From CALCHA01 sp035548175 (GTDB lineage: Bacteria; Planctomycetota; Phycisphaerae; WQYP01): a stretch of 64,000 bases of DNA. A model generated the notes under the pieces. It was not told where the DNA came from and did no database searches. It saw only the letters and a list, made by a program, of their open reading frames with translations. The position numbers and the translations under genes were made by a program. This document shows, piece after piece, positions 14,716-24,318 of this stretch. Location of the stretch: contig DASZTO010000024.1 in NCBI GenBank assembly GCA_035548175.1, positions 1 to 64,000 of the forward strand, read 5' to 3'. Within the stretch, counting starts at the first letter, position 1. Every line of letters begins with the position of its first letter.

Positions 14716-16212
14716 TCACTTCCCGCGCAGCCGCTTCTCCCGGAGCTTTCGCTTCTGCTCCGGGGTCAGGCGTGACTTCTGCTGCTGCGCGGCGGCGAGC
14801 TTGGGCATGTGGCCGCCGGGGGCCAGTTTCGTCAGGTCAAACTGCCCCATTGATTGCGCCATCTTCACCCGCGCCCCCATCGACAGGCCGCTCATCTTTT
14901 TGGCCATGTCGCGCGCCGCCATGAAGCCCTTGATCAGGTGCGATACATCATCGGGCTTCACGCCGCTGCCGCGCGCCACGCGCCGCCGCCGACTGCCGTC
15001 CATATTCTCCGGATGCTCGCGCTCCTTCATCGTCATTGACTGAATGATCGCCTCGGTCTTGTTCAATTCCTCCTCCGGCAACTCCAATCCCTTGAGCGCC
15101 TGGCCGATGCCCGGCAGTAGTCCCATGATCTGCTTCAGCGGCCCCATCTTCCGCACGCTCTTCATCTGATCGAGGAAGTCATCCAGCGTGAAGGTAGCCT
15201 TGGCCATCTTCTCCTGGAGTTTCGCGGCCTTCTTTTCGTCAAACTCCGCCTGCGCCTTTTCCACGAGGGTGAGGATGTCGCCCATTCCCAGCATGCGCTG
15301 GGCGATGCGCTCCGGATGAAACTCTTCGAGCGCCTCGAGCTTTTCGCCCACGCCGATAAATTTAATCGGTTTGCCGGTGATCGTCTTGACCGAGAGCGCC
15401 GCTCCGCCGCGGGTGTCGGAATCGAACTTCGTCAGGATCACGCCGTCGAGTTCCAACTGCTCGTTGAAGGCCTTGGCGGAATTCACCGCATCCTGGCCGA
15501 CCATGGCATCGACGACGAGAAAAATCTGGTGCGGCTTCACCTGGATGTTGATCGCCTTGAGCTCGGCCATCAGCGCCTGGTCGATGTGCAGCCGGCCGGC
15601 GGTGTCGAGGATGACGACATCACGGCCGGTTTTCTTCGCCTGTTCGACGGCGTTGCGGCAGACCTGGACGGGGCTCTTGTTTTCCCGCTCGGAGTAGACG
15701 GGAACGCCGACCTGCTCGCCGAGGGTGTGCAGCTGATCGATGGCCGCGGGGCGCTGCAAATCGGCGGCGACGAGGAGCGGATTTTTGCCCTTGCCTTTGA
15801 GGTAGAGGGCGAGCTTGCCGCAGGTGGTGGTTTTGCCGCTGCCTTGCAGTCCGCACATCATGAGGATCGTGGGGGGCGGCTCGACGAAGAGGATTTTGGG
15901 CGCGGGGGGCCTGGGCTCCTGGCCTTCTTCGACTTCTTCTTCCTCATCCCCGCCGAGCAGGTTCACGAGCTCATCGTAGACGATTTTGATCATCTGCTGG
16001 CCGGGTTCGACGGCGGAGAGGACCTCGGTGCCGACGGAGCGTTTGGTGACGTCGGAGACGAACTGGTTGACAACGTCGTAGTGAACGTCGGCTTCGAGGA
16101 GGGCGGTGCGGACTTCCTTCATGGCGTCGCGGACGTTGGATTCGGAAATTTTTCCGCGTCCGGCGATGTTGCGGAAGAGGGAGCCGAAGCGTTCCTGGAG
16201 CGATTCAAACAT
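14716..16212 (-). CDS. ffh: Signal recognition particle protein Ffh
   Basis: Binds signal peptides and 4.5S RNA and, with FtsY, targets nascent membrane proteins to the translocon. The 498-residue product has the N-domain (MFESLQERFGSLFRNI), the G-domain with P-loop 'GLQGSGKTTTCGKLA', 'DTAGR' and 'TKFDSDTRGGAAL', and a Met-rich M-domain (about 330 to the end) with 'RRRRVARGSGVKPDDVSHL'. An acidic insert (DEEEEVEEGQEPRPPAPK, about residues 87-105) sits between the N- and G-domains. The ATG at 16212 gives the canonical N-terminus; the frame to 16254 is an unlikely extension. It is upstream of rpsT on the same strand. Confidence 0.96.
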   Translation of the reverse strand: MFESLQERFGSLFRNIAGRGKISESNVRDAMKEVRTALLEADVHYDVVNQFVSDVTKRSVGTEVLSAVEPGQQMIKIVYDELVNLLGGDEEEEVEEGQEPRPPAPKILFVEPPPTILMMCGLQGSGKTTTCGKLALYLKGKGKNPLLVAADLQRPAAIDQLHTLGEQVGVPVYSERENKSPVQVCRNAVEQAKKTGRDVVILDTAGRLHIDQALMAELKAINIQVKPHQIFLVVDAMVGQDAVNSAKAFNEQLELDGVILTKFDSDTRGGAALSVKTITGKPIKFIGVGEKLEALEEFHPERIAQRMLGMGDILTLVEKAQAEFDEKKAAKLQEKMAKATFTLDDFLDQMKSVRKMGPLKQIMGLLPGIGQALKGLELPEEELNKTEAIIQSMTMKEREHPENMDGSRRRRVARGSGVKPDDVSHLIKGFMAARDMAKKMSGLSMGARVKMAQSMGQFDLTKLAPGGHMPKLAAAQQQKSRLTPEQKRKLREKRLRGK

Positions 16213-16346
16213 AAACGTCGTCCGTGAAAGGTAGCCAGTAGCCCGGAGGGGCATTGTAGGGAAAGCAGCGCTTGAAGTCTCGCGGTGTCGCCGGGCGTTG
16301 CGCCTTCATCCCGTTCTCCCCGTGTTGTTGTCTTGGCGCGCCCGCG

Positions 16347-16898
16347 TCAGCGAGGGAAGAGGTCGGCCACCGGATGGGAAAAGGCGGCGAGCACGCCGGA
16401 ACCGCGGATGATGTCGCCGCTGCGGACGGTGTGGGGATCGCGGTCCTTCGCATAAACCGTGACGGATTTGCGCCGGGGGTTGATGACCCACACCTCATCC
16501 ACGCCGAACTCGAGCCAGTCCTCGATTTTCTCCTCGACCTCGATCACGCTGTCGCCCGGGGACAAAACTTCCAGCACGAGAGTCGGGACAACGCTCAAAA
16601 ATGCCCTGGGTATGCCCTCGGCTGGGATTCGCTCCTTCAAGATGAATGAGAAGTCGGGCGCCCTCACCGTGTCCGGATCGCGCGAGACAATAAAGCCTGT
16701 CTCCGCTGAGAAGCATTCTCCGAGTCCGTGTTGCTCGATAAATAATGCCAGTCGAATCGTGATTTTCATCGTGATCGACCCGTGTTCACCTCCGGCTGGT
16801 GGCAGAGTGATGAGTTCTCCCTTGACCAGTTCGTAACGATCCTTGCCCTTGGGCAGGGCGAGGAGTTCGTCGGCTGTCATGGATCGCGCGATTGTCAC
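16347..16898 (-). CDS. Uma2-family nuclease-like protein (second copy)
   Basis: The 183-residue product has the same layout as the member at 11936-12523. It has 'TADELLALP' and 'RYELVKGELITLPP', then 'VRAPDFSFIL' (metal-binding Asp), 'VPTLVLEVLSPGDSVIEVEEKI' core elements, 'WLEFGVDEVWVINPRRKSVTVY' and a short C-terminus. Sequence identity between the two is clearly low, so they are not a recent duplication. It starts 10 bases downstream of the ispG stop and could be expressed from the ispG transcript. Confidence 0.85.
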   Translation of the reverse strand: MTIARSMTADELLALPKGKDRYELVKGELITLPPAGGEHGSITMKITIRLALFIEQHGLGECFSAETGFIVSRDPDTVRAPDFSFILKERIPAEGIPRAFLSVVPTLVLEVLSPGDSVIEVEEKIEDWLEFGVDEVWVINPRRKSVTVYAKDRDPHTVRSGDIIRGSGVLAAFSHPVADLFPR

Positions 16899-16908
16899 GT
16901 GATGGTCC

Positions 16909-18156
<1,248 letters not shown>

Positions 18157-18577
18157 CGTGGCTCCTAGCCGACACGAAGGTGAAAAAACTCGAAACGGGT
18201 ATTGTAGCGGGAGGTTGGGGGTTGGCTCAATTGAGTGAGGGGCCAGGTGCGCAGCCAGGTGCGCATGGGAACGCGTTTTTTGCCGAAGAATCTCCAAGGT
18301 GCGCATGAAAATGAGAGAGCGCGCGGCAGGGGACCGCTTGTTAAAATGGGTAAAATGGTTGGTTTGGTGAAGCGTGGGTAGCATGTTCTTCTCCCTGGGG
18401 TGCGCGGGCGCGGCCATCGCATGAGAGAGAACGGATGGGGCGGGGGAAAGGTTCCCGAATTTTTTGCGAATTTTTTGGCGGAGGCGCGACACGGGCGGGA
18501 CGGCCGTGCCACGTTGGCGGGCAGAGGGGACACGGGCGGGACGTGCGTGCCACGGTTGGCGGGACGGCCGTGCCACT
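18157..18577. other. Intergenic region with short GC repeats, no gene
   Basis: No credible gene is visible. It contains the ispG leader with its AGGAG next to 18162, a tandem 'CCAGGTGCGCA' duplication near 18242-18266, and the GC-rich repeat cluster at 18488-18581. Open frames here are on repeat sequence only. Confidence 0.7.
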
Positions 18578-18581
18578 TCAG
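18488..18581. repeat. REP-like cluster built on GGGCGGGACGGCCGTGCCAC
   Basis: Two nearly complete units start at 18488 and 18529 (41-base spacing), each reading GACACGGGCGGGAC, then a CGTGCCACG stretch, then TTGGCGGG. A third, partial unit runs from 18563 to the stop codon of the downstream methyltransferase gene. ACGGCCGT and GGCACG segments make each unit partly self-complementary. Such motifs are, from memory, common intergenic repeats in planctomycete and verrucomicrobial genomes. Confidence 0.7.
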
Positions 18582-19345
18582 GGGGTGGGGGACCAGATTT
18601 GGCGGTAGCGGCCTTGGACGGGGATGGTGGGGGGGACGGTGCGGATTTTTTTGTAGGCGGCCCAGAGGAGGAGGCCGTGGGAGGGGCGGAGGTAGCCGGG
18701 GAAGTCGGGGTAGAAGCGGTAGTCGCGTTCGGCGGCGGGGGTGGGGGTATCGAGGGGGACGGCGGTGAAGCGGAGGTCGATTTCAGTGAAGCCGTTGGCG
18801 AGGTAGAAGTCTCGGAAGAGGGTGGGGTTGAAGTTGACGAAGCCGTGGTCGGGCCAGTCGACGGGTGCGTGGTGGATGGCGAGGCCGCCGGGTTTGAGCA
18901 TGCGGGTGATGTTGAAGAAGGCGTCCTTGACCGAGAAGACGTGTTCCACGGTGCCGCCATCGAACACGACGGCGAATTGCCCTTCCAATTCCTTCATGAC
19001 CGGCACGTTCAGATCATGCACGAACTCAGGCCGTTCGTAATCCGAGCCATCCATGCCCATCACCTTGCGCGTCTCAAACCCCAGCGCCGCAAACACCGTC
19101 TTCTGATGAATCGCCCGTGCCCGCTCCTTTGGTCCGGCCCATCCGAACCCGGTCGTCGGCAAAATCTCCACCGGGGAAAGCTCCCGCGAGACAATGCCCT
19201 TCTCCTTCAAGAATTCCCGCAATTCGTCATAGGAAAAGTAGACATCCTGCACCCCCAACGTCAGCACTTCGCCCGCACGATCGACTTCTCCGCGTCGCAG
19301 GGTGTCCGCCAGCAACTCGACATCGTAAAACTTAATGCCCATCAC
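18578..19345 (-). CDS. Class I SAM-dependent methyltransferase-like protein
   Basis: The 255-residue product has the second half of a Rossmann methyltransferase core: 'FAVVFDGGTVEHVFSVKDAF' followed by 'MLKPGGLAIHHAPVDWPDHG', and 'NPTLFRDFYLANGF'. The N-terminal part (YDVELLADTLRRG, 'LTLGVQDVYFSYDEL') is less typical, and I see no standard glycine-rich SAM loop. Similar proteins occur in surface-polysaccharide loci. Substrate is unknown. Codon choice changes sharply near 18950: its 3' part uses C-ending codons, its 5' part G-ending codons, although the reading frame is uninterrupted. It is followed upstream by an FkbM-type gene on the same strand. Confidence 0.65.
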   Translation of the reverse strand: MMGIKFYDVELLADTLRRGEVDRAGEVLTLGVQDVYFSYDELREFLKEKGIVSRELSPVEILPTTGFGWAGPKERARAIHQKTVFAALGFETRKVMGMDGSDYERPEFVHDLNVPVMKELEGQFAVVFDGGTVEHVFSVKDAFFNITRMLKPGGLAIHHAPVDWPDHGFVNFNPTLFRDFYLANGFTEIDLRFTAVPLDTPTPAAERDYRFYPDFPGYLRPSHGLLLWAAYKKIRTVPPTIPVQGRYRQIWSPTP

Positions 19346-19375
19346 AGTCCCTTAGACGCTGTTTCAGACAGCAGT

Positions 19376-19410
19376 AAATTAGCCACGAAAGACACAAAAG
19401 ACACGGAAGG
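19376..19410 (-). repeat. Dispersed TTTCGTGGCTAATTTAC-type repeat, copy A
   Basis: On the minus strand it reads CCTTCCGTGTCTTTTGTG, then TCTTTCGTGGCTAATTTAC. Closely related copies lie at 54768-54812 and 63831-63872, all sharing TTCGTGGC[C/T]AATT[C/T]AC. It sits in the spacer between the two methyltransferase genes. Confidence 0.75.
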
Positions 19411-19505
19411 TTTCATTCTTGAAGGAGCGTCTTGCCCCGAAGCGCTTCCCGCGGCAGGGCCCTGCTCGTCATCGTGGTTCATAATGTGCTTTCCCGGCGC
19501 TCGTC

Positions 19506-20618
19506 TCACCGTGCATAGAGCACCACATCGCTCCAATGCACGGCCGTGTGGTGGCCGAGGTAAAAGCGGTATCCCGGGCGAACGTCCTTCAGCCATGCCG
19601 GGATTTCCCACAGATCGGCGGCGCGGTGGTAGAGGCAGATCTGGAGTTTCGGGCCAAATTGCCGAAGGACGCGCTCGGCTCCGCGGAGCGCTGCGCGTTC
19701 GCAGCCCTCGACGTCCATTTTGATCATTCCCGGCGCGATGCGGCGCTCCGCACAATAGGAATCGAGCGCGCGGATTTTGACGCGCATCGTTGCAGCCACG
19801 GCGACTCGGCTGCCCACCGGCGATGCGGCATCCTCCATAAAGCCGGCCTCACCGTCGGTAGCTCCGACGCCTGCCTCGATCGCTACGACGCGCTCCTGCC
19901 AGCCCTCGCGCGCGACGCGGTCGCGCAGTCGCCGGAGATTCTCTCCTGATGGCTCGAACGCATGGACAGTTCCATCGCCGCCCATCGTTTCGAGAAACAG
20001 TGCCGCGGTGTCGCCGTCAAAGGCACCCGCGTCGATCACCTCGTTGCCGACCTCGGCGCGGACCAACGGATGGCGATACTCGCGATAGGTCGCCGGCCGG
20101 ACGCACGATACTCGCCGGGTGAGGCGGTAGCGCAGAATTGCGCGCAATGTTTCTCGTGACAGCTTGTCCGCGAGCACGCTATCGAGCCATTCAATCTGGT
20201 CCCATGCTCCGAGCAGCATTTCCACATCAAAGTGATCCTGGCCCATCTGGGGTTCCCGGTCCGGCAGGGGGGCGAGATGGGTGGTGAAATCGTGCGAATA
20301 TATCCAGCGCTCGACGCGCAATTCCCGCAGGCGCCGCTCGGCCTGCTCCCACGCCGCCACCGCCACGACGACGGTGCCGGCAAATCCCCGCAGTCGTTGC
20401 GTGGGCCACACTTCCAATCCTTCGAGCCGCGATCCTGCCTTCGTGGGATCGTCGTCGACGAAGCCTAAAAACCGCACTCCCTGTGTCGATCCGTGATGTC
20501 GCAGGAACTGGCGGCCGCCGTTTCCCGCGCCCAGCACGATCGCCTCGCAGGGCCGCGCATAGGCGTGGGGATGGCACCTTGCCCAAGCGATCTCGCCAGC
20601 CAGTTCATCCCGCAGCAT
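19506..20618 (-). CDS. FkbM-family methyltransferase
   Basis: The 370-residue product has an N-terminal Rossmann-like part (AIVLGAGNGGRQFLRHHG, 'FLGFVDDDPTKAGSRLEGLEVWP') of the type seen in sugar-nucleotide processing proteins. A C-terminal FkbM methyltransferase domain follows: 'EVIDAGAFDGDTAALFLE', 'VHAFEPSGENLRRL', 'VAIEAGVGATDGEAGF' and 'IKMDVEGCERAALRGA'. FkbM enzymes O-methylate sugars or polyketides, so methylation of a surface glycan is likely here. The start is ATG at 20618. A run of 11 cytosines (G on the coding strand) lies 17 bases upstream, in the likely 5' untranslated region. Confidence 0.85.
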   Translation of the reverse strand: MLRDELAGEIAWARCHPHAYARPCEAIVLGAGNGGRQFLRHHGSTQGVRFLGFVDDDPTKAGSRLEGLEVWPTQRLRGFAGTVVVAVAAWEQAERRLRELRVERWIYSHDFTTHLAPLPDREPQMGQDHFDVEMLLGAWDQIEWLDSVLADKLSRETLRAILRYRLTRRVSCVRPATYREYRHPLVRAEVGNEVIDAGAFDGDTAALFLETMGGDGTVHAFEPSGENLRRLRDRVAREGWQERVVAIEAGVGATDGEAGFMEDAASPVGSRVAVAATMRVKIRALDSYCAERRIAPGMIKMDVEGCERAALRGAERVLRQFGPKLQICLYHRAADLWEIPAWLKDVRPGYRFYLGHHTAVHWSDVVLYAR

Positions 20619-20634
20619 TCAGCACCGCCTGTTA

Positions 20635-20645
20635 CCCCCCCCCCC
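20635..20645. repeat. Poly-C(11) tract between divergent glycan genes
   Basis: Eleven consecutive C are followed by GCCTCCCCCCTCCC. It lies in the 161-base spacer between the FkbM-type gene (leftward) and the GT6 gene (rightward). Runs of this length are prone to slipped-strand change. At this position a length change would alter promoter spacing or the leader rather than the coding frame. Confidence 0.85.
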
Positions 20646-20779
20646 GCCTCCCCCCCTCCCCTAAACCGGGGAAACCCACATCAGGTTTGCCTGCGTTTTC
20701 TATCGACTCGCGCAACTTCGGCCCGATAACAATTAAGCCCGCGGTCCCACCCGGCGCCGGCACCCCGCAGGAGATGCCC

Positions 20780-21523
20780 ATGCTGTCTGCTCGACCGACC
20801 CTCGCCACCACATCATTTCCCAAGGACCGGGATCCGAGCGTCGCCATTGTCACCATCGCCACCGCGCGCTATTACCACGCCTTCATCCCCGGTCTCATTC
20901 CGTCCATTCAGAAGAACTTTCTCCCGCACAATCCCCGACAAACTTTCATCCTGACGGATCAAACCACGCCCACGCCCGATGCGACACTTCTGCCGATCGC
21001 CCACGAAGCGTGGCCGCTCTCGACCCTGCTTCGCTTTCACTTCATTCTCCGGCATGCTCCGGCTTACGCGCACTTCGATTATTTTTTCTACATCGATGCG
21101 GACATGCTGGTCACGGACACCATTACCGACGGCATTCTTTCGGCGGAGGGCCTGTCGGCGACGGAACATCCGGGCTACTGGCCGCACAAACGGGGCACGT
21201 TTGAACGCAACCCCGCCTCGACGGCGCACCTGCCCCGCTCCTATCGCGGGCCTTACTACCAGGGGTGCTTCTTCGGCGGACCCATGCAACACATCCTGGG
21301 GATGGCGGCTGTCTTGAAAGAGCGCATTGATGCCGATCTGGCGCAGAAGCCGCAGATTATTGCGGAGTGGTGGGATGAATCGCATTTGAACTGGTATTTG
21401 GCGCAGCATCCGCCGGCGCTGTCGCTGCCGCCGAGTTATGCGTACGTGGATGAATACCGGTTGCCGGTGCCGCGGAAGATCGTTCATTTGCCGAAGAATC
21501 ACGCGGCGATGCGGGCGGGGTAG
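20780..21523 (+). CDS. Glycosyltransferase family 6 (ABO-type) protein
   Basis: The 247-residue product has the GT6 hallmarks: 'HFDYFFYIDADMLV' (the metal-binding D-x-D in the position of the ABO enzymes' DVD), 'YYQGCFFGGPMQHILGM', and 'EWWDESHLNWYLAQHPP', which matches the family 'W-DESHLN-YL' element. 'SLPPSYAYVDEYR' and a C-terminal 'IVHLPKNHA' complete it. GT6 enzymes add alpha-1,3-linked Gal or GalNAc to a galactose acceptor with retention of configuration. Bacterial members act on surface glycans. The ATG at 20780 has AGGAG six bases upstream; the ATG at 20774 is too close to it. The 5' half uses C-ending codons, the 3' half G-ending codons. Confidence 0.88.
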   Translation: MLSARPTLATTSFPKDRDPSVAIVTIATARYYHAFIPGLIPSIQKNFLPHNPRQTFILTDQTTPTPDATLLPIAHEAWPLSTLLRFHFILRHAPAYAHFDYFFYIDADMLVTDTITDGILSAEGLSATEHPGYWPHKRGTFERNPASTAHLPRSYRGPYYQGCFFGGPMQHILGMAAVLKERIDADLAQKPQIIAEWWDESHLNWYLAQHPPALSLPPSYAYVDEYRLPVPRKIVHLPKNHAAMRAG

Positions 21524-21585
21524 GGGGGAATGGTGAAGGGTCAATGATGAATGGTAAATGGTGTTACGGGGGTTGGTTGGGGGGT

Positions 21586-22563
21586 TTAGACGCCGGCGTG
21601 CATGTAGGGGGCGAAGGGGTGGGCGCGTTCTTCGAGGGGGAGGCCGGCGGTGCGGGCGTTTTTGAGGATGGCGACGTATCGGCCGGTGAGGACGCGGAGG
21701 AAGGGGTCGGCGGGGAAGCCTTTTGCGGGATATCGCTGGCGGTTGGCGGCGGCAAGTTTTCGGAGCCAGGCGAGGGCGTCGGCGCAGAAATCGGGGGTGG
21801 GTAGGAGGCGGTCGAAGGCGAGGGCGGCGTGGATGCGGCGTTCGGCGGGGGAGGCCTGGATGGCGAGGCGATCGTGGAGGAAGGTGAGTTGGAGAGCGAC
21901 GGCGGCGCGTTGCTGATCCGCGGCGTGGCGTGCGCCGACGCTGCCGGGGTGCATGCGGTATTTGAGGAGGATTTCGGGGAGGTTGGCCAGACCGCAGCGG
22001 GGGCTGGCGTCGATCCAGAGGGCGTAATCTTCGACGTGGCGGGCTGCGGCTTGGTAATGGAGGGCGGTGGGGGGGCAGAAGAGTTCGCGGCGGAGCATGA
22101 CGGCGGGGTGGGCGAGGGTGTTGCGGAAGAGGAGTGCGCTTTCGACGGCGCCGGGATCGGTGGCGTAGCGGACGACGCCGAGGCGTTGGCCGGCGGCATC
22201 GATCTGTTCGAGCCAGCCGCCGACGACGCCGATGGCGGGGTGTTCGTCGAGGAAGGCGGCCTGGCGGGCGAGTCGGCCGGGGAGCATGATATCGTCGGCG
22301 TCCATGCGGGCGAGGTACTGGCCACGGGCGAGGGAGACGAGGCGGTTGAGGGTTGGGACGACGCCGGCATTGGGCTGGCGGATGAGGCGGACGCGGGGGT
22401 CTGACTGGGCGATTTTTTCGAGGGATTCGCCGCTGCCGTCGGTGGAGCCGTCATCACAGGCGAGGAGTTCGAAGGGGACGCCTTGCTGGGAGAGGACGCT
22501 GTGGAGGGCTTCGCCGAGAAAGGGGAGGGCGTTGAAGACGGGGAGGAGGACGGAGACGAGCAC
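21586..22563 (-). CDS. Glycosyltransferase family 2
   Basis: The 325-residue product has a GT-A fold N-terminus: 'VSVLLPVFNALPFLGEALHS', 'LLACDDGSTDGS' (nucleotide-binding aspartates) and 'LARMDADDIMLPGRLARQ' (D-x-D metal site). A C-terminal region with 'YALWIDASPRCGLANLPEI' and 'YRMHPGSVG' follows. This is the inverting sugar transferase family of capsule, O-antigen and protein glycan loci. Donor and acceptor cannot be told from sequence. It is convergent with the GT6 gene and divergent from the CgeB-like gene, inside the 18.5-23.7 kb glycan island. Confidence 0.9.
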   Translation of the reverse strand: MLVSVLLPVFNALPFLGEALHSVLSQQGVPFELLACDDGSTDGSGESLEKIAQSDPRVRLIRQPNAGVVPTLNRLVSLARGQYLARMDADDIMLPGRLARQAAFLDEHPAIGVVGGWLEQIDAAGQRLGVVRYATDPGAVESALLFRNTLAHPAVMLRRELFCPPTALHYQAAARHVEDYALWIDASPRCGLANLPEILLKYRMHPGSVGARHAADQQRAAVALQLTFLHDRLAIQASPAERRIHAALAFDRLLPTPDFCADALAWLRKLAAANRQRYPAKGFPADPFLRVLTGRYVAILKNARTAGLPLEERAHPFAPYMHAGV

Positions 22564-22672
22564 GGGGGGCCTTTCGTCAAGTCGTGGGGTGGTTCAATCG
22601 TCACGTCGTGAGGTTTTATGAGGCGACGATTTGGGGTTGTCTATTCATCGTCCAAACGGGTGCATTCCGATA

Positions 22673-23680
22673 ATGTGCTACATGCCCCGGGCCTTACGCA
22701 TCCTGACGACGTCGCTGTTTTACTACTATGGGGACACGCGCGGGATTGAGCCGCAGTTTTATTACCTGGCGAAAGTGCCGGAGGCGATGGGGCATGAGGT
22801 GGATTTTTTCGACTGGCACACGCATGCGAAGGCGGAGATGGGGGGCGTGGGGCACATGCGGCGGGTGTTTTTGTCGCTGCTGAAGGGGGGGAATTACGAT
22901 GCGGCGTTTATCGCGACGTTCAAGGATGAGTTTGACCGGGAGACGCTGGAGGAGGCGAAGCGGTACACGCGGACGTTTGCATTTAATTCGGACGATGAAT
23001 GGCGGTGGGGGAATTATTCGAGCGGGCGTGCGGGGTGGTATTCGTTCATGGTGACGAATTCGCCGGGGGTGTATGCGGAGAACAAGGGGCGGGTGGGGAA
23101 TCTGCTGCATTGCCAGTGGGGATGCACGGGGTTCTGGAACGGGGCGGGGACGCGGAAGGATGTGGATTTTAGTTTCGCGGGGATGATTTACGGGAGCCGG
23201 AAGGAGCAGGTGCAGGAGCTGCACAGGCGGGCGGGTTTGGCGGCGTTTGGCATGGGAGTGAAGGACCTGCGGCTCGGCGTGCCGGAGGGGCTGCCGGCGG
23301 ACCTGCGCGAGGCGAGGTATCAGACGACGCTATCGTTCGAGGCGATCAACGGGGTGTGGAACCGGAGCAAAGTATCGTTTACGCCGCTGGATTCGTCGGA
23401 CGGGACAAGCCGGCAGATCAAGTCGCGGGTGTTTGACATGGGTCTGTCGCGGACGCTGATGCTGGCGCATCGGGCTCCTGCGCTGGACAGTTATTACGAA
23501 CCGGGGAAGGAATATGTGCCGTTCGAGACGATGGAAGAGGCGGCGGAGAAGGCCGCATTTTACCTGAGGAATGAAGCGGCGCGGGGGGAGATTGCGGAGG
23601 CGTATGCGCGGCGGACGGAAGGGGAGCATTTGTGGCGGCATCGATTGGCCAGCCTGTTTCGCATGACAGGGCTTGAGTAG
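22673..23680 (+). CDS. CgeB/GT1-like glycosyltransferase
   Basis: The 335-residue product opens with 'RALRILTTSLFYYYGDTRG' and has a GT-B-type layout. The C-terminal half carries 'KVSFTPLDSSDGTSRQIKSR', then 'FDMGLSRTLMLAHRAP' and 'YYEPGKEYVPFETMEEAAEKA'. That is the pattern of the Glyco_trans_1_2/CgeB group (R-x-F-E-x-L..., then 'EPGKE-V-F'). Such enzymes transfer sugars to spore coat, flagellin or other surface targets. The start is uncertain: ATGs at 22673 and 22682 are close and neither has a clear ribosome-binding site. The divergent spacer contains a CGTCAAGTCGT sequence shared with the repeat at 55867-55914. Confidence 0.78.
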   Translation: MCYMPRALRILTTSLFYYYGDTRGIEPQFYYLAKVPEAMGHEVDFFDWHTHAKAEMGGVGHMRRVFLSLLKGGNYDAAFIATFKDEFDRETLEEAKRYTRTFAFNSDDEWRWGNYSSGRAGWYSFMVTNSPGVYAENKGRVGNLLHCQWGCTGFWNGAGTRKDVDFSFAGMIYGSRKEQVQELHRRAGLAAFGMGVKDLRLGVPEGLPADLREARYQTTLSFEAINGVWNRSKVSFTPLDSSDGTSRQIKSRVFDMGLSRTLMLAHRAPALDSYYEPGKEYVPFETMEEAAEKAAFYLRNEAARGEIAEAYARRTEGEHLWRHRLASLFRMTGLE

Positions 23681-23786
23681 CTGGGGCGGGCCGCTTTGGA
23701 CTTGGTTTTGCCGACGACACGGATCGGGCGGCGAATGGTGCAAACGAGGAGGAGGCGTTGGGGTTGGGCGAGGGTCCCGGGTTTTC

Positions 23787-23822
23787 GCGTGGAGGGCGCG
23801 GAGAACGCGGAGGGCGCGGAGG
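23787..23822. repeat. Four 9-nt tandem units (GCGCGGAGG-type)
   Basis: Units GCGTGGAGG, GCGCGGAGA, ACGCGGAGG and GCGCGGAGG follow one another without gaps in the spacer between the CgeB-like gene and the convergent EVE gene. This is a short intergenic tandem repeat like those in the flagellar spacers, but with a different unit. Confidence 0.75.
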
Positions 23823-23853
23823 GGCGACGCGGGTGAAAAACAGGGGAGCGGTT

Positions 23854-24246
23854 TTACGCTGTTGGTGTTGTCTGGCGGCCCATTGCCAGCACCGCGTCCC
23901 ACTGGGCGTTTGTCACGGGGACGACGCTTAATCTTCCCATGCGCACCAGTGTCCAGTCGGCGAGATTCTTTTGTGCTTTGATTTCGGCCAATGTGACGGC
24001 GCGCCTGAGCGGCAGGCCGGCCTTGATCGTTACCAGCCCCCGTTCGGCCTTGACCACTTTGGCCAAGCCGACGACCGCCTTTTCCTTGCCGGTGTGATAG
24101 AGCAGGACGTCATCGCTTTTCTTCATCGCCTGGAGATGCTTGACGGCCAGTGCATTGGTGACGCCTTCCCAAGCGGTTTGTCCATCACGCTGGAGGTCGG
24201 CGAAGGAATAGTCGGAGGGTTCGGTCTTGAGGAGCCAGCAGGCCAC
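23854..24246 (-). CDS. EVE-domain protein
   Basis: The 130-residue product is a single EVE domain: 'CWLLKTEPSDYSFADLQRDG', 'TAWEGVTNALAVKHLQAMK', 'DDVLLYHTGKEKAVVGLAKV', and 'LADWTLVRMGRLSVVPVTNAQW'. EVE domains have a PUA-like fold and are thought to bind modified bases in DNA or RNA. Some are found beside restriction or modification systems. None is visible here, so this looks like the widespread stand-alone housekeeping form. It is convergent with the CgeB-like gene. Confidence 0.9.
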   Translation of the reverse strand: MACWLLKTEPSDYSFADLQRDGQTAWEGVTNALAVKHLQAMKKSDDVLLYHTGKEKAVVGLAKVVKAERGLVTIKAGLPLRRAVTLAEIKAQKNLADWTLVRMGRLSVVPVTNAQWDAVLAMGRQTTPTA

Positions 24247-24318
24247 AGCGCCTCCGTGCAGGAATGAAGCGGGGACAAATTCGGGTCGATCGCCCCGTGG
24301 CTGGTGTTGGGGGGCAGG

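Noticed and set aside
18157..18960. N-terminal extension of the ispG frame
   Set aside because: Pro/Ser/Thr-rich, antisense to a methyltransferase gene and across repeats; the ATG at 18156 has a good Shine-Dalgarno and normal N-terminus.
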